This document shows, piece by piece, positions 7,782-19,248 of a stretch of 35,678 nt of DNA (the stretch's first letter is position 1; each line of letters begins with the position of its first letter). The stretch lies in the NCBI GenBank assembly GCA_050010115.1, contig JBEKLQ010000031.1:1-35678 (forward strand), given 5' to 3'. A program made the position numbers and the translations under genes. This DNA comes from JAKACA01 sp050010115. Its GTDB lineage: Bacteria > Actinomycetota > Acidimicrobiia > Acidimicrobiales > Bog-793. The notes under the pieces are model-generated. The model made no database searches and had not been told where the DNA came from. It worked only from the letters and a program-made list of their open reading frames with translations.

Positions 7782-8735
7782 TCAGGACGGGCTGTCAGGC
7801 GCTCCACCGTCGCCGAGTTCAGCTCGTGTGCCTGAGTCGGAAGCGGGTCCGGTGTCACCGGGTGCTCGGGTCCCGCTCGACGGCTCGGCCGGTAGCAAGC
7901 CCCGCAACCCGTTCAGCAACCCCCCTAGCTCCATCGGAACGACGATCTTCGTCGAGGGGGCCGTGCCGACATGCTTCAGCGTCTCAAGGTATTGAAGCTG
8001 CATTGTGTTCCGGTCGAGACCTCGTCCGACGACGAAGATCTTCTCCAACCCTGCCGCGAGTCCCTCGGCGCGGAGAATGGCGGACTGCCGCTCCCCTTCA
8101 GCCCCGAGGATCGCAGCCTGCTTGGTGCCCTCGGCCAGCGTGATGGCTGCCTGTTTCTGGCCCTGAGCCTCCGTGATCGCCGCCCGCCTCGTGCGCTCGG
8201 CCGACATCTGGCGCGTCATCGCCTCGAGGACGCCGGCAGGCGGGTTGACTTCGCGGACCTCCACCGTGGTTACCTTCACGCCCCAGCGTTCGGTGACCTC
8301 GTCGAGGCGGACGCGAAGCGAGGCGTTCATCTCCTCGCGCTTCGACAGCACGTCGTCGAGCGGCATGTCGCCGACAACACTGCGAAGCGTGGTCGCTGCG
8401 ACGTTCTGTGCGGCGGCAGCGAAGTTCTGCACCTGGAGCACGGACATCGTTGGGTCGACGACTTTGTAGAAGATGATGAAGTCGATCGAGATCGAGGCGT
8501 TGTCCCGGGTGATAGCCGTCTGGTGAGGGATCTCGAGAAACTGCTCGCGAAGGTCGACCCATGCAGTCCTGTCGGTCACGGGGTTGATGAAGACGAGCCC
8601 GGGACCTCTGATTCCCGTGGCCCGACCAAGCCGGAACAGCAGGAACCGTTGGTACTCACGGACGATTTTCACCGAGAGCGCGAACATCATGAGAAGAAAG
8701 AGGACCACCACGCCGACGACGATGCCAACGATCAT
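7782..8735 (-). CDS. SPFH/band-7 family slipin (stomatin/prohibitin-like)
   Basis: The product is 317 residues: an N-terminal membrane hairpin (about residues 1-22), then a band-7 domain with VKIVREYQRFLLFRLGR, the GPGLVFINPVTD motif and EIPHQTAITRDNASISIDF, all typical of slipins. A coiled-coil/flotillin-like stretch rich in alanine and glutamate follows (RRAAITEAQGQKQAAITLAEG, about 190-240). The tail after about residue 280 is low-complexity and rich in Gly, Ser and Pro. Slipins form membrane-microdomain oligomers and occur as operon partners of NfeD proteins. The start overlaps the stop of the NfeD-like gene by four bases, consistent with that pairing. Confidence 0.92.
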   Translation of the reverse strand: MIVGIVVGVVVLFLLMMFALSVKIVREYQRFLLFRLGRATGIRGPGLVFINPVTDRTAWVDLREQFLEIPHQTAITRDNASISIDFIIFYKVVDPTMSVLQVQNFAAAAQNVAATTLRSVVGDMPLDDVLSKREEMNASLRVRLDEVTERWGVKVTTVEVREVNPPAGVLEAMTRQMSAERTRRAAITEAQGQKQAAITLAEGTKQAAILGAEGERQSAILRAEGLAAGLEKIFVVGRGLDRNTMQLQYLETLKHVGTAPSTKIVVPMELGGLLNGLRGLLPAEPSSGTRAPGDTGPASDSGTRAELGDGGAPDSPS

Positions 8736-9232
8736 GTGTTTCGCTCCTCGCTCTCGCCCTTTTCAAGGCTGAACCTCCCGTCTGCGGACACCGCCTCGGC
8801 ATCCTCGCCCCAGACTTCCAGGTGCACTCCAGCTGCTTGGAGGACCTGCACTCGAGTGCCCGCTCGCACGGTCCCGTTGACCGACACCGCAGACCACTGC
8901 TCGCCACGGACACGGACGATGCCCTCGGGCGCCAAATCGCTGACGGCTATACCCTCTGCGCCCTGCAAGGAACCAGGATTGTGCCCGGAGGTGCCACGCC
9001 TCGACAGGCCACTCCACGCCACGATGCCCACGGCCGCCGAGATAGCGAGATCAGCGCTGAGAAGCGCCCAAAGGACAGGCGCGGATCGCCCGTCGACAGC
9101 CATGAACACGAGCCAGGCTGCGGCGAGGACGCCGATCACACCAGCGACGACATGTGCATGCGGTCCAGAGTGGAAGCCGACCAGCGAGGCAAGAACTACC
9201 AGTCCGAGCAAGACTCCAGCGATCACCCACAT
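8732..9232 (-). CDS. NfeD-like membrane protein
   Basis: The product is 166 residues. The ATG at 9232 was chosen because GAGGAGG lies about six bases upstream on the minus strand and the product then starts with the hydrophobic MWVIAGVLLGLVV; an in-frame start 33 bp further up has no such site. Four hydrophobic helices (about residues 2-80) are followed by a C-terminal OB-like domain (about 100-155: GAEGIAVSDLAPEGIVRVRG, EDAEAVSADGRF), as in short NfeD proteins. These lack the ClpP-like protease part. It is co-transcribed with the slipin downstream and probably supports its assembly in membrane microdomains. Confidence 0.85.
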   Translation of the reverse strand: MWVIAGVLLGLVVLASLVGFHSGPHAHVVAGVIGVLAAAWLVFMAVDGRSAPVLWALLSADLAISAAVGIVAWSGLSRRGTSGHNPGSLQGAEGIAVSDLAPEGIVRVRGEQWSAVSVNGTVRAGTRVQVLQAAGVHLEVWGEDAEAVSADGRFSLEKGESEERNT

Positions 9233-9251
9233 GAACGCCTCCTCAGGACGG

Positions 9252-9270
9252 TTGCGCTTGCGCAATTATA
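9252..9270 (-). promoter_or_regulatory. -10 element and palindrome ahead of nfeD-slipin
   Basis: On the minus strand a perfect TATAAT lies at 9270-9265, about 33 bases before the NfeD start. The palindrome TTGCGC-TT-GCGCAA at 9252-9265 sits immediately downstream, where transcription would begin, so it could be an operator. No good -35 hexamer was found at normal spacing. Confidence 0.4.
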
Positions 9271-9524
9271 CCGGCGCGGTTCACCCGGGGACTTGGGCGA
9301 GGGCTAGTCCGACCTAGATGAGCGACGACCACGGCCGTTGTCCCGGCCAGGAATGTCCGAGAGAGCCGTATCGCCCCGAGGCCCGCGCCTGATCAGACGT
9401 TCCGAGCTGCCCTGGAGCGGATTCCGTGATGGGTGGCTCGGGCTCTGCGTCGGTGGGTTACGGGACCGTAGACCGTTGACTCCTATGGCAGTGAGGTGTC
9501 AGTCTCGTCGAGCGCCCGAGTGAT

Positions 9525-10283
9525 TCAGACTTGCAGGGTGAGTCCGTCGTGGGCGGTGTCGAAGTCGAGTTGATCGCTTCGGGCGAGCATGTCGGCGGAC
9601 AGGTGTGTCAGCACGATCCGTCGGCTCGTGAGCTCACACCTGTGGTCAGCGAGATCGGCGTGGCGGAGGTGGTAGGGAATGGTCTTGTCGAAGTAGTAGG
9701 CCTCCGCGATCAGCAGGTCCGCGCCAGCAGCGACCGTCACGAGATCGTCGGTCCACGCCGTGTCGCCGGTGTAGGCAACGATCTTGCCGCCGATGCTGAG
9801 ACGCAAGGCGAGTGGCGGGGCACCGCTGGGGTGGTGGACTTCCCAGCTCGTGACCTTGATGCCGGCCACCGTTGTACTGGCGCCCGGTGCCAGCTCCACC
9901 ATCTCGACGTCGAAGCGGCGGCGAACTTCGGTCGACCCGGGGAACATCGCCTCCATCATCTGATGGAGGCGGTCGGTGATACCGGGGGGGCCGGCGACGG
10001 TCAGCGGGCTGCGGCGACCGGCAAACTGGCCGTCGAGGATCAAGAACGGAAGTCCCCCGAAGTGGTCGCCGTGCAGGTGGGACACCAACACGGTGCCGAT
10101 CTCGGTGGGATCGAGGTCGAGCCGCTTGAGGGCGCTGAGCGATGTTGCACCGCAGTCCAGGAGGACGGGTGGGCGGTCCTGCTCGCTCAAGTGGATGCAC
10201 GCCTGGTACCGGCCGCCGCTACCGAAGGCGTCGCCGCAGCCGGCGAAGGTCACGGTGACGGTCGGTCCCACGGATGCGTTCAT
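9525..10283 (-). CDS. MBL-fold metallo-hydrolase, ribonuclease Z-like
   Basis: The product is 252 residues from the ATG at 10283; the frame is open another 50 codons upstream but that part looks non-coding. The N terminus shows the beta-lactamase fold strand VTVTFAGCGDAFGSGGRYQ, followed by the metal-binding motif SHLHGDHFGGLPF. Further ligands are likely His in WEVHHPSG, Asp in VAYTGDTAWTD and His in VLTHLS. The pattern resembles RNase Z and related hydrolases, but the family includes many phosphodiesterases and lactonases, so the substrate is uncertain. It is a single gene, divergent from the methyltransferase-like gene to its right. Confidence 0.85.
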   Translation of the reverse strand: MNASVGPTVTVTFAGCGDAFGSGGRYQACIHLSEQDRPPVLLDCGATSLSALKRLDLDPTEIGTVLVSHLHGDHFGGLPFLILDGQFAGRRSPLTVAGPPGITDRLHQMMEAMFPGSTEVRRRFDVEMVELAPGASTTVAGIKVTSWEVHHPSGAPPLALRLSIGGKIVAYTGDTAWTDDLVTVAAGADLLIAEAYYFDKTIPYHLRHADLADHRCELTSRRIVLTHLSADMLARSDQLDFDTAHDGLTLQV

Positions 10284-10426
10284 CGGGACCGATTCTGCCC
10301 CAGGGCGAGAACAACGACTAAATAAATAGGCGATTGAGCCCGCTGGACGTATCCGCCAGCCTCTTCGTGCACGCCGCTCGTTAGATACCCGCCAATTCGG
10401 GAGCAACCCGTCGTCCGGGCGCGACA

Positions 10427-10954
10427 ATGGCATTCGTGCTGAGGCACGTTCGGGCGATCGTTGCGCTCCCAGGAACCGTGACCGTCTTCGTGCCAGCCGT
10501 CATCGTTGCCTGTGCCGGCGCGCGTTCGGCCCAAGATCTTCCTTCATGGGCGACGGTCGCGCTCGTGGCGATGGGGTGCGTGCTCCTCGGGATTGGGCTA
10601 GCGCTAATGACTTGGACGATCACTCTGTTCGCCCGTCTCGGCCGAGGCACGCTCGCGCCGTGGGACCCCCCTGGCACGCTGGTGGTCCGTGGACCGTACC
10701 GGCATGTCCGGAATCCGATGATCAGTGGCGTCACGATGGTCCTGCTGGCAGAGAGCCTGCTCTTCCGATCACTGCTCCTCCTGATCTGGTGTGCGGCGTT
10801 CGCCGCGCTCAACGCGATCTACATTCCTTTGTCCGAAGAACCCGGGCTCGCTGCGCGATTCGGCGGCGACTTCGACGTGTACCGGCGTCACGTTCGTCGC
10901 TGGCTGCCCCGACTACGTTCGTGGGGAGAGATGCCAGGGCCAGATGCGCCCTAG
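10427..10954 (+). CDS. Isoprenylcysteine carboxyl methyltransferase-like membrane protein
   Basis: The product is 175 residues with about four hydrophobic helices. The C-terminal half carries the ICMT/PEMT-type signature: GPYRHVRNPMISG (about residues 90-102) and EEPGLAARFGGDFDVYRRHV followed by RRWLPR, which form the SAM- and substrate-binding part in this family. In bacteria most members act on unknown lipids or small molecules, so the substrate is not assigned. No strong Shine-Dalgarno is visible before ATG 10427; a GTG start nine bases downstream is possible. It converges with the DUF2182 gene, with a hairpin between them. Confidence 0.8.
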   Translation: MAFVLRHVRAIVALPGTVTVFVPAVIVACAGARSAQDLPSWATVALVAMGCVLLGIGLALMTWTITLFARLGRGTLAPWDPPGTLVVRGPYRHVRNPMISGVTMVLLAESLLFRSLLLLIWCAAFAALNAIYIPLSEEPGLAARFGGDFDVYRRHVRRWLPRLRSWGEMPGPDAP

Positions 10955-10956
10955 AC

Positions 10957-10974
10957 GAACGCCGGGAGGCGTTC
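10957..10974. terminator. Hairpin between convergent genes
   Basis: GAACGCC-GGGA-GGCGTTC is a perfect 7-bp stem with a 4-base loop, placed three bases after the methyltransferase stop and 11 bases before the DUF2182 stop on the other strand. It could terminate both transcripts. There is no U-tract, as is common in high-GC bacteria. A second strong hairpin (11001-11022, with one bulged base) lies inside the 3' end of the DUF2182 gene and may help leftward termination. Confidence 0.55.
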
Positions 10975-10985
10975 CTCAGCGTGTT

Positions 10986-11765
10986 TCACATCCCCGTTGC
11001 CATCCCGCCGTTGGCGGGGATGATTACGTGCGCGACAGTGGGTGATAGGAGTATGAGCAGTGCCAGCGCGAGGCAGGCGGCTCCCACGATGCGGGTGAAG
11101 ATCGCGCCGTGGCGACCGAACTTCTCGGCAAGGATCACGACGGCGAGACCGACCATCGCCCAAACGCTCATGACGCCGAACGCGATGAACAGCACCATCA
11201 GCGCCCAGCAACAACCGAGGCAGTAGCCGGCGTGGTGCAGCGCGACCTTCACGTCGCGCACGCGACCTTTGACGTTGCCGAACTGCAGGAGCTGCGCCAG
11301 CGGCGAGCGGCAGTGGCGCAGGCAGAGCGTCTTCAGCGGAGTGAACTGATAGATGCTGGCCGCGACAAGGACTGTGACCGCGATCGTACGCATCGCCGCG
11401 TTTGAATCGCCGGCCACGTGGTCTACGACCCGCAGCGACGCGTAGGCCGGCAGCCCGGTCAGGGCCCACACCATTAGATAGCCAACGACGAACAGCGGGA
11501 CGCGCGCCCATCTGTCTGAGCGGATCGTCTGGGCGTACAGCGAGGCGACGGGTGCGACGGCAGGGAGCATCATCGCCGTCATCATCAGAGCCCACATCGC
11601 CAGGAACGACAGCAAAGTCATTCCCATGGTGCCCACGCCGTTTCCGAGTTCGTGGGCCCGAGCGATCGCGGCAGCCCAGGCCAGCGCCGCGGCGGCGAGC
11701 AGAGTAGCAGTCGTTGGGGTTAGACGTAGGCGAAGCCGGTCGCCAGAGAGCGCCGTCGTGCTCAT
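10986..11765 (-). CDS. DUF2182 integral membrane protein, putative metal-binding
   Basis: The product is 259 residues; ATG 11765 overlaps the stop of the preceding DUF1326 gene (ATGA). It has about six membrane helices and the DUF2182 motifs MGMTLLSFLAMWALMMTAMMLP, CLRHCRSPL and HHAGYCLGCCWALM. The clustered Cys and His residues are why the family is described as putatively metal-binding. No biochemical role is established. Its partner upstream is a DUF1326 protein, and such pairs recur in other genomes. Here the pair follows narGHJI on the same strand after an 87-bp gap, so it could be read from the nar promoter or from its own. Confidence 0.85.
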   Translation of the reverse strand: MSTTALSGDRLRLRLTPTTATLLAAAALAWAAAIARAHELGNGVGTMGMTLLSFLAMWALMMTAMMLPAVAPVASLYAQTIRSDRWARVPLFVVGYLMVWALTGLPAYASLRVVDHVAGDSNAAMRTIAVTVLVAASIYQFTPLKTLCLRHCRSPLAQLLQFGNVKGRVRDVKVALHHAGYCLGCCWALMVLFIAFGVMSVWAMVGLAVVILAEKFGRHGAIFTRIVGAACLALALLILLSPTVAHVIIPANGGMATGM

Positions 11766-12364
11766 GCCGACCAGGCGTAAGGAGCGTTGAAGCCGCTGGT
11801 TCCGGTGCCGTCGAAGTGAATGCCAAAGGCATCGACGTGCGACTTGGTCGCGGGCGACACCGTCAGCGTCGTGTTGGCCGGATGGAACACGTTCGTGAGT
11901 CGCACCGGCTCGGGTAACCCGCCGGCGACGAAGTCGCGGACCTCGACGTCGATGAGGTCGCCGAAGCGGACCGAGAAGGTTCCCTCGGACTGCTCCCACT
12001 CAGTAGGTGCCTGTTCGATCCCCAACATCTCGCCGATCAGCGGGCCCAGCATCGCCGGCGGGCCACCCAGCTCACCGCCCAGCACGCGCCCAAGGGCGCC
12101 GGACTGCTCCGCGTCTGCCGCGGCATCGACCACGACGCCGAGACGCCAGCCGCCGTCGGCCATCACCGGCGGAGTGTCGAGCACGAGAGCGAAGCTGAGC
12201 CCGGACACGTCCACTCCGTCAACGTCACCGCGATCGATGTGGAACGCCAGCATCGCGAGGCATCGGTCGTGGGTCGCGGTCGCTGTCAGCCCCGACCAGG
12301 TGCAGGGGCAAACGGTGTCACAGGAGCAATTCTCGAAGTAGTTACCTTCCAAGTTCCAAGCCAT
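11762..12364 (-). CDS. DUF1326 protein
   Basis: The product is 200 residues. The ATG at 12364 follows AAAGGAGC with normal spacing; a GTG immediately upstream is also possible. The N terminus carries the family hallmark NYFENCSCDTVCPCTW, with four cysteines (about residues 13, 15, 19 and 21) suited to metal or redox chemistry. The rest is a soluble beta-rich domain (SFALVLDTPPVMADGGWRLG; GTFSVRFGDLIDVEV). The function of the family is unknown. The gene ends in an ATGA overlap with the DUF2182 membrane protein, which implies a two-component complex. Confidence 0.85.
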   Translation of the reverse strand: MAWNLEGNYFENCSCDTVCPCTWSGLTATATHDRCLAMLAFHIDRGDVDGVDVSGLSFALVLDTPPVMADGGWRLGVVVDAAADAEQSGALGRVLGGELGGPPAMLGPLIGEMLGIEQAPTEWEQSEGTFSVRFGDLIDVEVRDFVAGGLPEPVRLTNVFHPANTTLTVSPATKSHVDAFGIHFDGTGTSGFNAPYAWSA

Positions 12365-12451
12365 CACGATGCTCCTTTGCCGTCGGTACGGTGTCAGGAC
12401 ATTGTCTAGCTGACCAAGCCCGATGGTGCACGGCGAGGTCGACGAACCGGA

Positions 12452-13219
12452 TCAATCGGTCGGGCGAGCTCGAGCGCCGACTCTCTGGTCGGTCCTCTCC
12501 CATCCGCGCCTCGGCGGGCGCGAGGCGCCCTGCAGCTCGCGGCTGCGATACACGATGTATGGACGAAAGGCGTAGCCGAACGGCGCAGCAAGGACGTGTA
12601 CGAGCCGCGTAAACGGCCACGCTCCGAGAAGCAGCATCGCGAGTAACGCGTGCAACTGGAAGCTCCACGGCGCCCCAGACATTTGCGCGGCGCTCGGATG
12701 GAGCGTCAGCACAGCGCGAAACCAAACGGCCACTGTGGCTCGGTAGTTATAGCCGCCTGCATGCCCGCCGAGCCCGAACAGGTTCACTCCGATCGTGTTC
12801 ACGATTCCCAGAGCGATCACGGCGCCGAGCAGCGGATACATCGCCTTGTCGGCTATCGAGGTGACGCGAAGCACCGACGGGGTCATGCGCCGGCGGTAGA
12901 TGAGCAGCACGAGACCGACCAGGGTGGCTACGCCGGCAACGGTGCCCAGGCTGACAGCCACCACGTGGTAGGTGTGCTCCGAGAGGCCGATGTCGCTCGT
13001 CCAGCTTTCGGGCACGAGGAGCCCCACCAGGTGTCCGGCGAGCACGCCGAGGATCCCGAAATGGAAGAGTGGGGAGGCCCAGGCGAGGATTCTCTTCTCG
13101 TAAAGCTCGGAGGATCGGCTCGTCCAACCGAACTTGTCGTACTTGTAGCGCCAGACGTGGCCCAGGACGAACGACGTGAGGCAGATGTACGGAAATACGA
13201 TCCACAAGAACGTCCTCAC
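12452..13219 (-). CDS. narI: Respiratory nitrate reductase gamma subunit NarI
   Basis: The product is 255 residues and is the di-heme b membrane subunit that oxidises quinol and passes electrons to NarH. Five hydrophobic helices are evident. Heme-ligand histidines are expected in FHFGILGVLAGHLVG and in the C-terminal HALLAMLLLGAWPFTRLVH, both present. The start overlaps the narJ stop by four bases. The C-terminal 30 residues are basic (SRPPRRGWERTDQRVG), as expected for a cytoplasmic tail. The length is slightly above the family norm of about 225-250. Confidence 0.95.
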   Translation of the reverse strand: MRTFLWIVFPYICLTSFVLGHVWRYKYDKFGWTSRSSELYEKRILAWASPLFHFGILGVLAGHLVGLLVPESWTSDIGLSEHTYHVVAVSLGTVAGVATLVGLVLLIYRRRMTPSVLRVTSIADKAMYPLLGAVIALGIVNTIGVNLFGLGGHAGGYNYRATVAVWFRAVLTLHPSAAQMSGAPWSFQLHALLAMLLLGAWPFTRLVHVLAAPFGYAFRPYIVYRSRELQGASRPPRRGWERTDQRVGARARPTD

Positions 13220-13946
13220 AGCGCCTCCTGTCCCTCACACCGGGCAAGCCCGAGACCGGACGCCTCGCCGGGGACGAAGCCCCCGCAGGACTCATGCTTC
13301 CCGTAAGGCTCGAAGGCCTCGTGAGTCTCGATCCCCACGAGCTCGGACGGCGGGCCATCGTGAGCCAAGCGGACAGCGTTGGCGATCACTCCTGGCGCCG
13401 ATCCGGGTAGTAGCGAGTCGACGGTTTGGACGACGCCGGCGTAGGGGGAGCCGAGTTCGTCGAGCGCAGCGAGCAGAAGGCGGATGCCAGCCCGGTGCTC
13501 CTGCATGAGCTCAACGGCCTGCGACTCTCCGCCGGTCGCGGCGAGCTCGAGCAGGGCGGGAAGGAAGTCCGGCAGTTCTCCTTGCGCAACCCGGAAGCCG
13601 GCCCGCCGGTAGGCCTCCTGGAGTCGCCACAGCGCGAGACCGCGGCGACGGGTGTCGCCGTTCAGGTAGTAGCTGAGGTACAGACAACAGCGGCGCTTGA
13701 GGTCGAACGTGGCCACGTAGAGCGCTTGTGAGTCCAGTAGTGGGCGGGACGAGAGATGCTCGCTCAAGTGTACAAACGGCTGGCGCAAGGCTGACGGTAG
13801 TTGGTCTGTCGTAGAGACGAACAGACCCAAGTCGTCGAGAAGAGCCCCGTCTGGGTACCGGAGTAGAGCCGAAGCGACGGCAAAGGAGACGCGTCGTTGC
13901 TCTGGGTGAGGGGCAGAGATCCTTATCTTCAAAGGGCCGAGGCTTG

Positions 13947-13950
<4 letters not shown>
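13216..13950 (-). CDS. narJ: Nitrate reductase assembly chaperone NarJ
   Basis: The product is 244 residues from ATG 13950, which overlaps the narH stop (ATGA). NarJ family features are visible: SFAVASALLRYPDGALLDDL near the N terminus, VATFDLKRRCCLYLSYYLNGD in the middle, and GELPDFLPALLELAA. NarJ inserts the molybdenum cofactor into NarG and holds the enzyme until membrane attachment; it is not part of the mature complex. The C-terminal third (after about residue 190) is more variable. Gene order G-H-J-I is standard. Confidence 0.93.
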
Positions 13951-15535
<1,585 letters not shown>

Positions 15536-15536
<1 letters not shown>

Positions 15537-18500
15537 CAGTACTCGACCTCCTGGCTGCGCCGCCGGATGACGGTGATCTCGTCCCGCTGGTTCCCGGTCG
15601 GGCCGTAGTAGTTGAAGCCGTAGGAGAGCTGGCCGTAGGCACCGATGAGGTGGGATGGCTTGATCAGAAGGCGGGTCAGGCTGTTGTGGATGCCACCCCG
15701 ACGGCCGCTCACCTCGCTCAGAGGCACGTCGATCGTGCGGTCCTTGGCGTGGTACATGTACACGGTTCCCTCCGGCATACGGTGGCTCACGATTGCCCGG
15801 GCGACGACGACGCCGTTGCGGTTGTACGACTCGATCCAGTCGTTGTCCCGCACACCGATCCGTTCGGCGTCCCGTGGGCTCATCCACATGTCCGGACCAC
15901 CGCGCGACAGGCTGAGCATGAACAGGTTGTCCTGGTACTCGGAGTGGATGGACCACTTCGAGTGAGGCGTCAAGTACCGCACAGTTACCTCGAGCCGGCC
16001 GTCTTCGCCGAGTCTCGGATCGCCGAGAAGCCGCCACAGGTCGAGCGGCGGCCGGTAGGTTGGTAGCTGCTCGCCGAGCTCGGCCATCCAGTCGTGATCG
16101 AGGAAGAAGTGCTGGCGACCCGTCAGGGTGTGCCACGGCTTCAGCCGTTCGACGTTGATGGTGAAGGGCGAGTACCGGCGCCCGCCGTGCTCGCTGCCCG
16201 ACCACTCGTGCGAGGTGATCACCGGCTGCGGGCGCGACTGTGTGTCGGCAAAAGTGATCCTCCGGCCCTCATGGTCGCTGGCGAGGTCGGCGAGCTGTTT
16301 GCCGACGCGGCGCTCGAGCTCGGTGAACCCGGCGGTGGCCACACGGCCGTTGGTGGTACCCGACAGGGCAAGTATCGCTTCGCAAGCCTGCTCGGCTTTC
16401 GCAAGGCTCGGCCGACCTTCCGCGAAGCCGCCGTGGACGACCCCGTTCGCCCGGCGGAGGTACTCGACTTCGGCTTCAGGCTTGAGGGTCACGCCCTTGA
16501 CGCTGGTGCCGAGCCGCTCGACGTTCGGGCCGAGCGCGGTCATCATCTCGCCGATCGCTGCGTAGTCGCGCTCGACGATCGCGAAGGTGGGCATCGTTCG
16601 CCCCGGCACCGGATCGCACTCGCCCGCCGCCCAGTCGAGCACTCGTCCTCCCGGTTGCGCAGTCTCGCCGGGAGTGTCGTGCAAAAGCGGCATGGCCACG
16701 AGGTCGTGGCGGACTCCGAGGTGGATGGCAGCAAGGCGGCTGAACTCCTTGGACATCGCCACGAAGGCGTCGTAGTCCGAACGCGTCTCCCAGGGCGGGG
16801 CGATCGCGGCGTTGAAGGCGTGCACGAACGGGTGCATGTCGGTGCTCGAGAGGTCGTACTTCTCGTACCAGGTCGCCGCAGGCAGCAGGACATCGGAGAA
16901 CAGACCCGTGCTCGTCATCCGGAAGTCGAGCGATACGAGCAGGTCGAGCTTGCCAACCGCTGCCTCGTCGTGCCAGACGACCTCGGCCGGACGCTTCTCC
17001 GGAGGCGTCTCCTCGGCCCGGATCGCCGCGTCGGCGCCGAGCAAGTGGCGCAGGAAGTACTCGTTGCCCTTGCCTGAGGAGCCGAGCAGGTTCGCCCGCC
17101 ACACGGTGAGCACGCGGGGCCAGTTCTCCGGCGCGTCGGGGTCCGTGCAGGCGAAGCTCAACTTCCGGGCCTGAAGCTCTCTCACGACGTAAGCGCCGGG
17201 CTCTTCACCAGCCTGCCGAGCCGCCTCGGCCAGGTCGAGCGGGTTGCGGTCGAACGTGGGGTAGGACGGAGTCCAGCCGAGCCGCGTGGCCTGCACGATG
17301 CAATCGGCCAAGGCACGGTCCCGGAACAGGCCGCGGCCGAGCGGCGTGGCGAGCTCGTCTGCCCCGAATCCGTCGTAGCGCCACTGGTCGGTGGCCAAGT
17401 ACCAGTACGACGTGCCGGCCATCTGCCGGGGCGGCCTCAGCCAATCCAGGCCGAAAGCGAGCTGTGCCCATCCGGTGAACGGCCGGCACTTCTCCTGGCC
17501 CACGTAGTGGGCCCAGCCGCCGCCGTTGACGCCTTGGCAGCCGGTGAGGACCACCAGCGCCAGGATCGCACGGTAGGTCTCGTCTGCGTGGAACCAATGG
17601 TTCGCGCCGGCGCCCAGTGCGATCATCGAGCGACCACCCGACCGCTCTGCGTTGTCGGCGAACTCGCGGGCGATGCGCTCGACGCTGGACGCCGGCACTG
17701 AGGTGATCGCTTCCTGCCAGGCGGGCGTATACGTCTCCGGGTCGTCGTAGCCGGAGGGCCACGTGCCGGGCAGTCCTGGGCGGGCCACGCCGTACTGGGC
17801 CAGGAGCAGGTCGAACACGGTGGTCACGAGTTGCCCGGCGACTCGGCGGGCCGGCACGCCCCTGCTGATCTCGCCTCCGCCCTCGCCCCCGACGTCGAAG
17901 CGCGGCAGGTCCACGGCCACTGCGATGCAGCCCTCGCCCGCCAGCGACAGCATCGGGTCGATGTCATCCAGGTCCAGGTTCCACAAACCTGCACCAGAAG
18001 CCGTGTGACGAAAGCCGAGCGAGCCGTTCGGCACTCGTGGCTGGCCGCTCACCCGGTCCAGCAGCACCGTCTTCCAGGCGGCTCCCTCGCCGGCATCACC
18101 CCCGTCACCTTCGTCCCGAGCCAGGTCCGCTGCCGTGAGGAAGCGATCCGGGAGGTAGCTCCCCGTCCCCGGGCGTTGGCGCAGGGTCACGAGGAAGGGC
18201 AGGTCGGTGAAGCGCTTCACGTACTCCTCGAAGCGGGGGACCGTGCGCTCCACGAAGAACTCGTTCAGCACGACGTGACCCATCGCCATGGCGAGGGCCC
18301 CGTCGGTCCCAGGGTGTGCCGCCAGCCACTCGTCGGCGAACTTGGTGTTGACGGCGTAGTCGGGACTGACGGCGATCACCTTCTGTCCGCGATAGCGGGC
18401 CTCCGTCATGAAGTGGGCGTCCGGAGTACGGGTGACCGGAATGTTCGAGCCCCACATGATGAGGTACGAGGCGTTCCACCAGTCGGCCGACTCCGGGACG

Positions 18501-19246
18501 TCCGTCTGGTCGCCGAACACCTGCGGGGAGGCGATCGGCAAGTCGGCATACCAGTCGTAGAACGAGATCATGGCGCCGCCGAGCAGGCTTGTGTAGCGGG
18601 CCCCGACCGCGTGGGACGCCATCGACATGGCGGGAATCGGGGAGAAGCCGGCGATCCGGTCCGGCCCCCACGTCTTGATCGTGTGCACCTGGGCCGCGGC
18701 GACCAGCTCCATGGCCTCGTCCCAGCTGGTCCGTACGAGGCCCCCCTTGCCGCGCGCTGCCTGGTACCGACCTCGGCGCTCCGGGTCGCTCATCAGCTCG
18801 GCCCACGCCAGGACGGGATCCCCGAGGCGTGCCCGGGCCTCGCGGTACATCTCGAGCAGCACGCCCCGCACGTAAGGGAAGCGGACCCTCGTCGGCGAGT
18901 ACGTGTACCACGAGAAGGCGGCGCCCCTCGGGCAGCCGCGGGGCTCGTATTCGGGCGAGTTGGGACCCACGGAGGGGTAGTCGGTCTCCTGGGTCTCCCA
19001 AGTGATGATCCCGTCTTTCACGTAGACCTTCCACGAGCACGACCCGGTGCAGTTCACCCCGTGGGTGGACCGGACGATGCGATCGTGGGACCAGCGGTCC
19101 CGGTAGAACACGTCGGCATCTCGCCCGCCATCGTGGGTGATCGTGCGCAAATCGGCGCTGACCCGATCCGGCTGGAGGAGCCGGCGCGCTTTCAGGAGCG
19201 AGCCGACCAGGTCGCCGTCGATCCGGTCGCGGGTGGTGTCCTTCAT
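15536..19246 (-). CDS. narG: Respiratory nitrate reductase alpha subunit NarG
   Basis: The product is 1236 residues, full length for NarG, the bis-MGD molybdenum subunit reducing nitrate to nitrite. The FS0 cluster site is His62-x3-Cys66-x3-Cys70-x34-Cys105 (HGVNCTGSCSWKVYVKDG, then EPRGCPRGAA). The Mo ligand is predicted as Asp231 in SFYDWYADLP. Other NarG landmarks are SYLIMWGSNIPVTRTPDAH and the C-terminal SHRMPEGTVYMYHAKDRT. No twin-arginine signal is visible, so this is the cytoplasm-facing type. Its ATG lies two bases after the stop of the upstream regulator, with GGAG inside the regulator's last codons as ribosome-binding site. The two are therefore one operon. Confidence 0.98.
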
Positions 19247-19248
19247 GA

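Noticed and set aside
7466..7858. 130-residue minus-strand ORF containing ERGLEPLTCALRG
   Set aside because: This peptide is the reverse-strand translation of the tRNA-Thr 3' half at 7549-7592; such ORFs are a known artefact of tRNA sequence.
7971..9317. 448-residue plus-strand ORF opposite slipin and NfeD
   Set aside because: It spans two well-supported minus-strand genes and shows no domain; the long open frame comes from codon bias.
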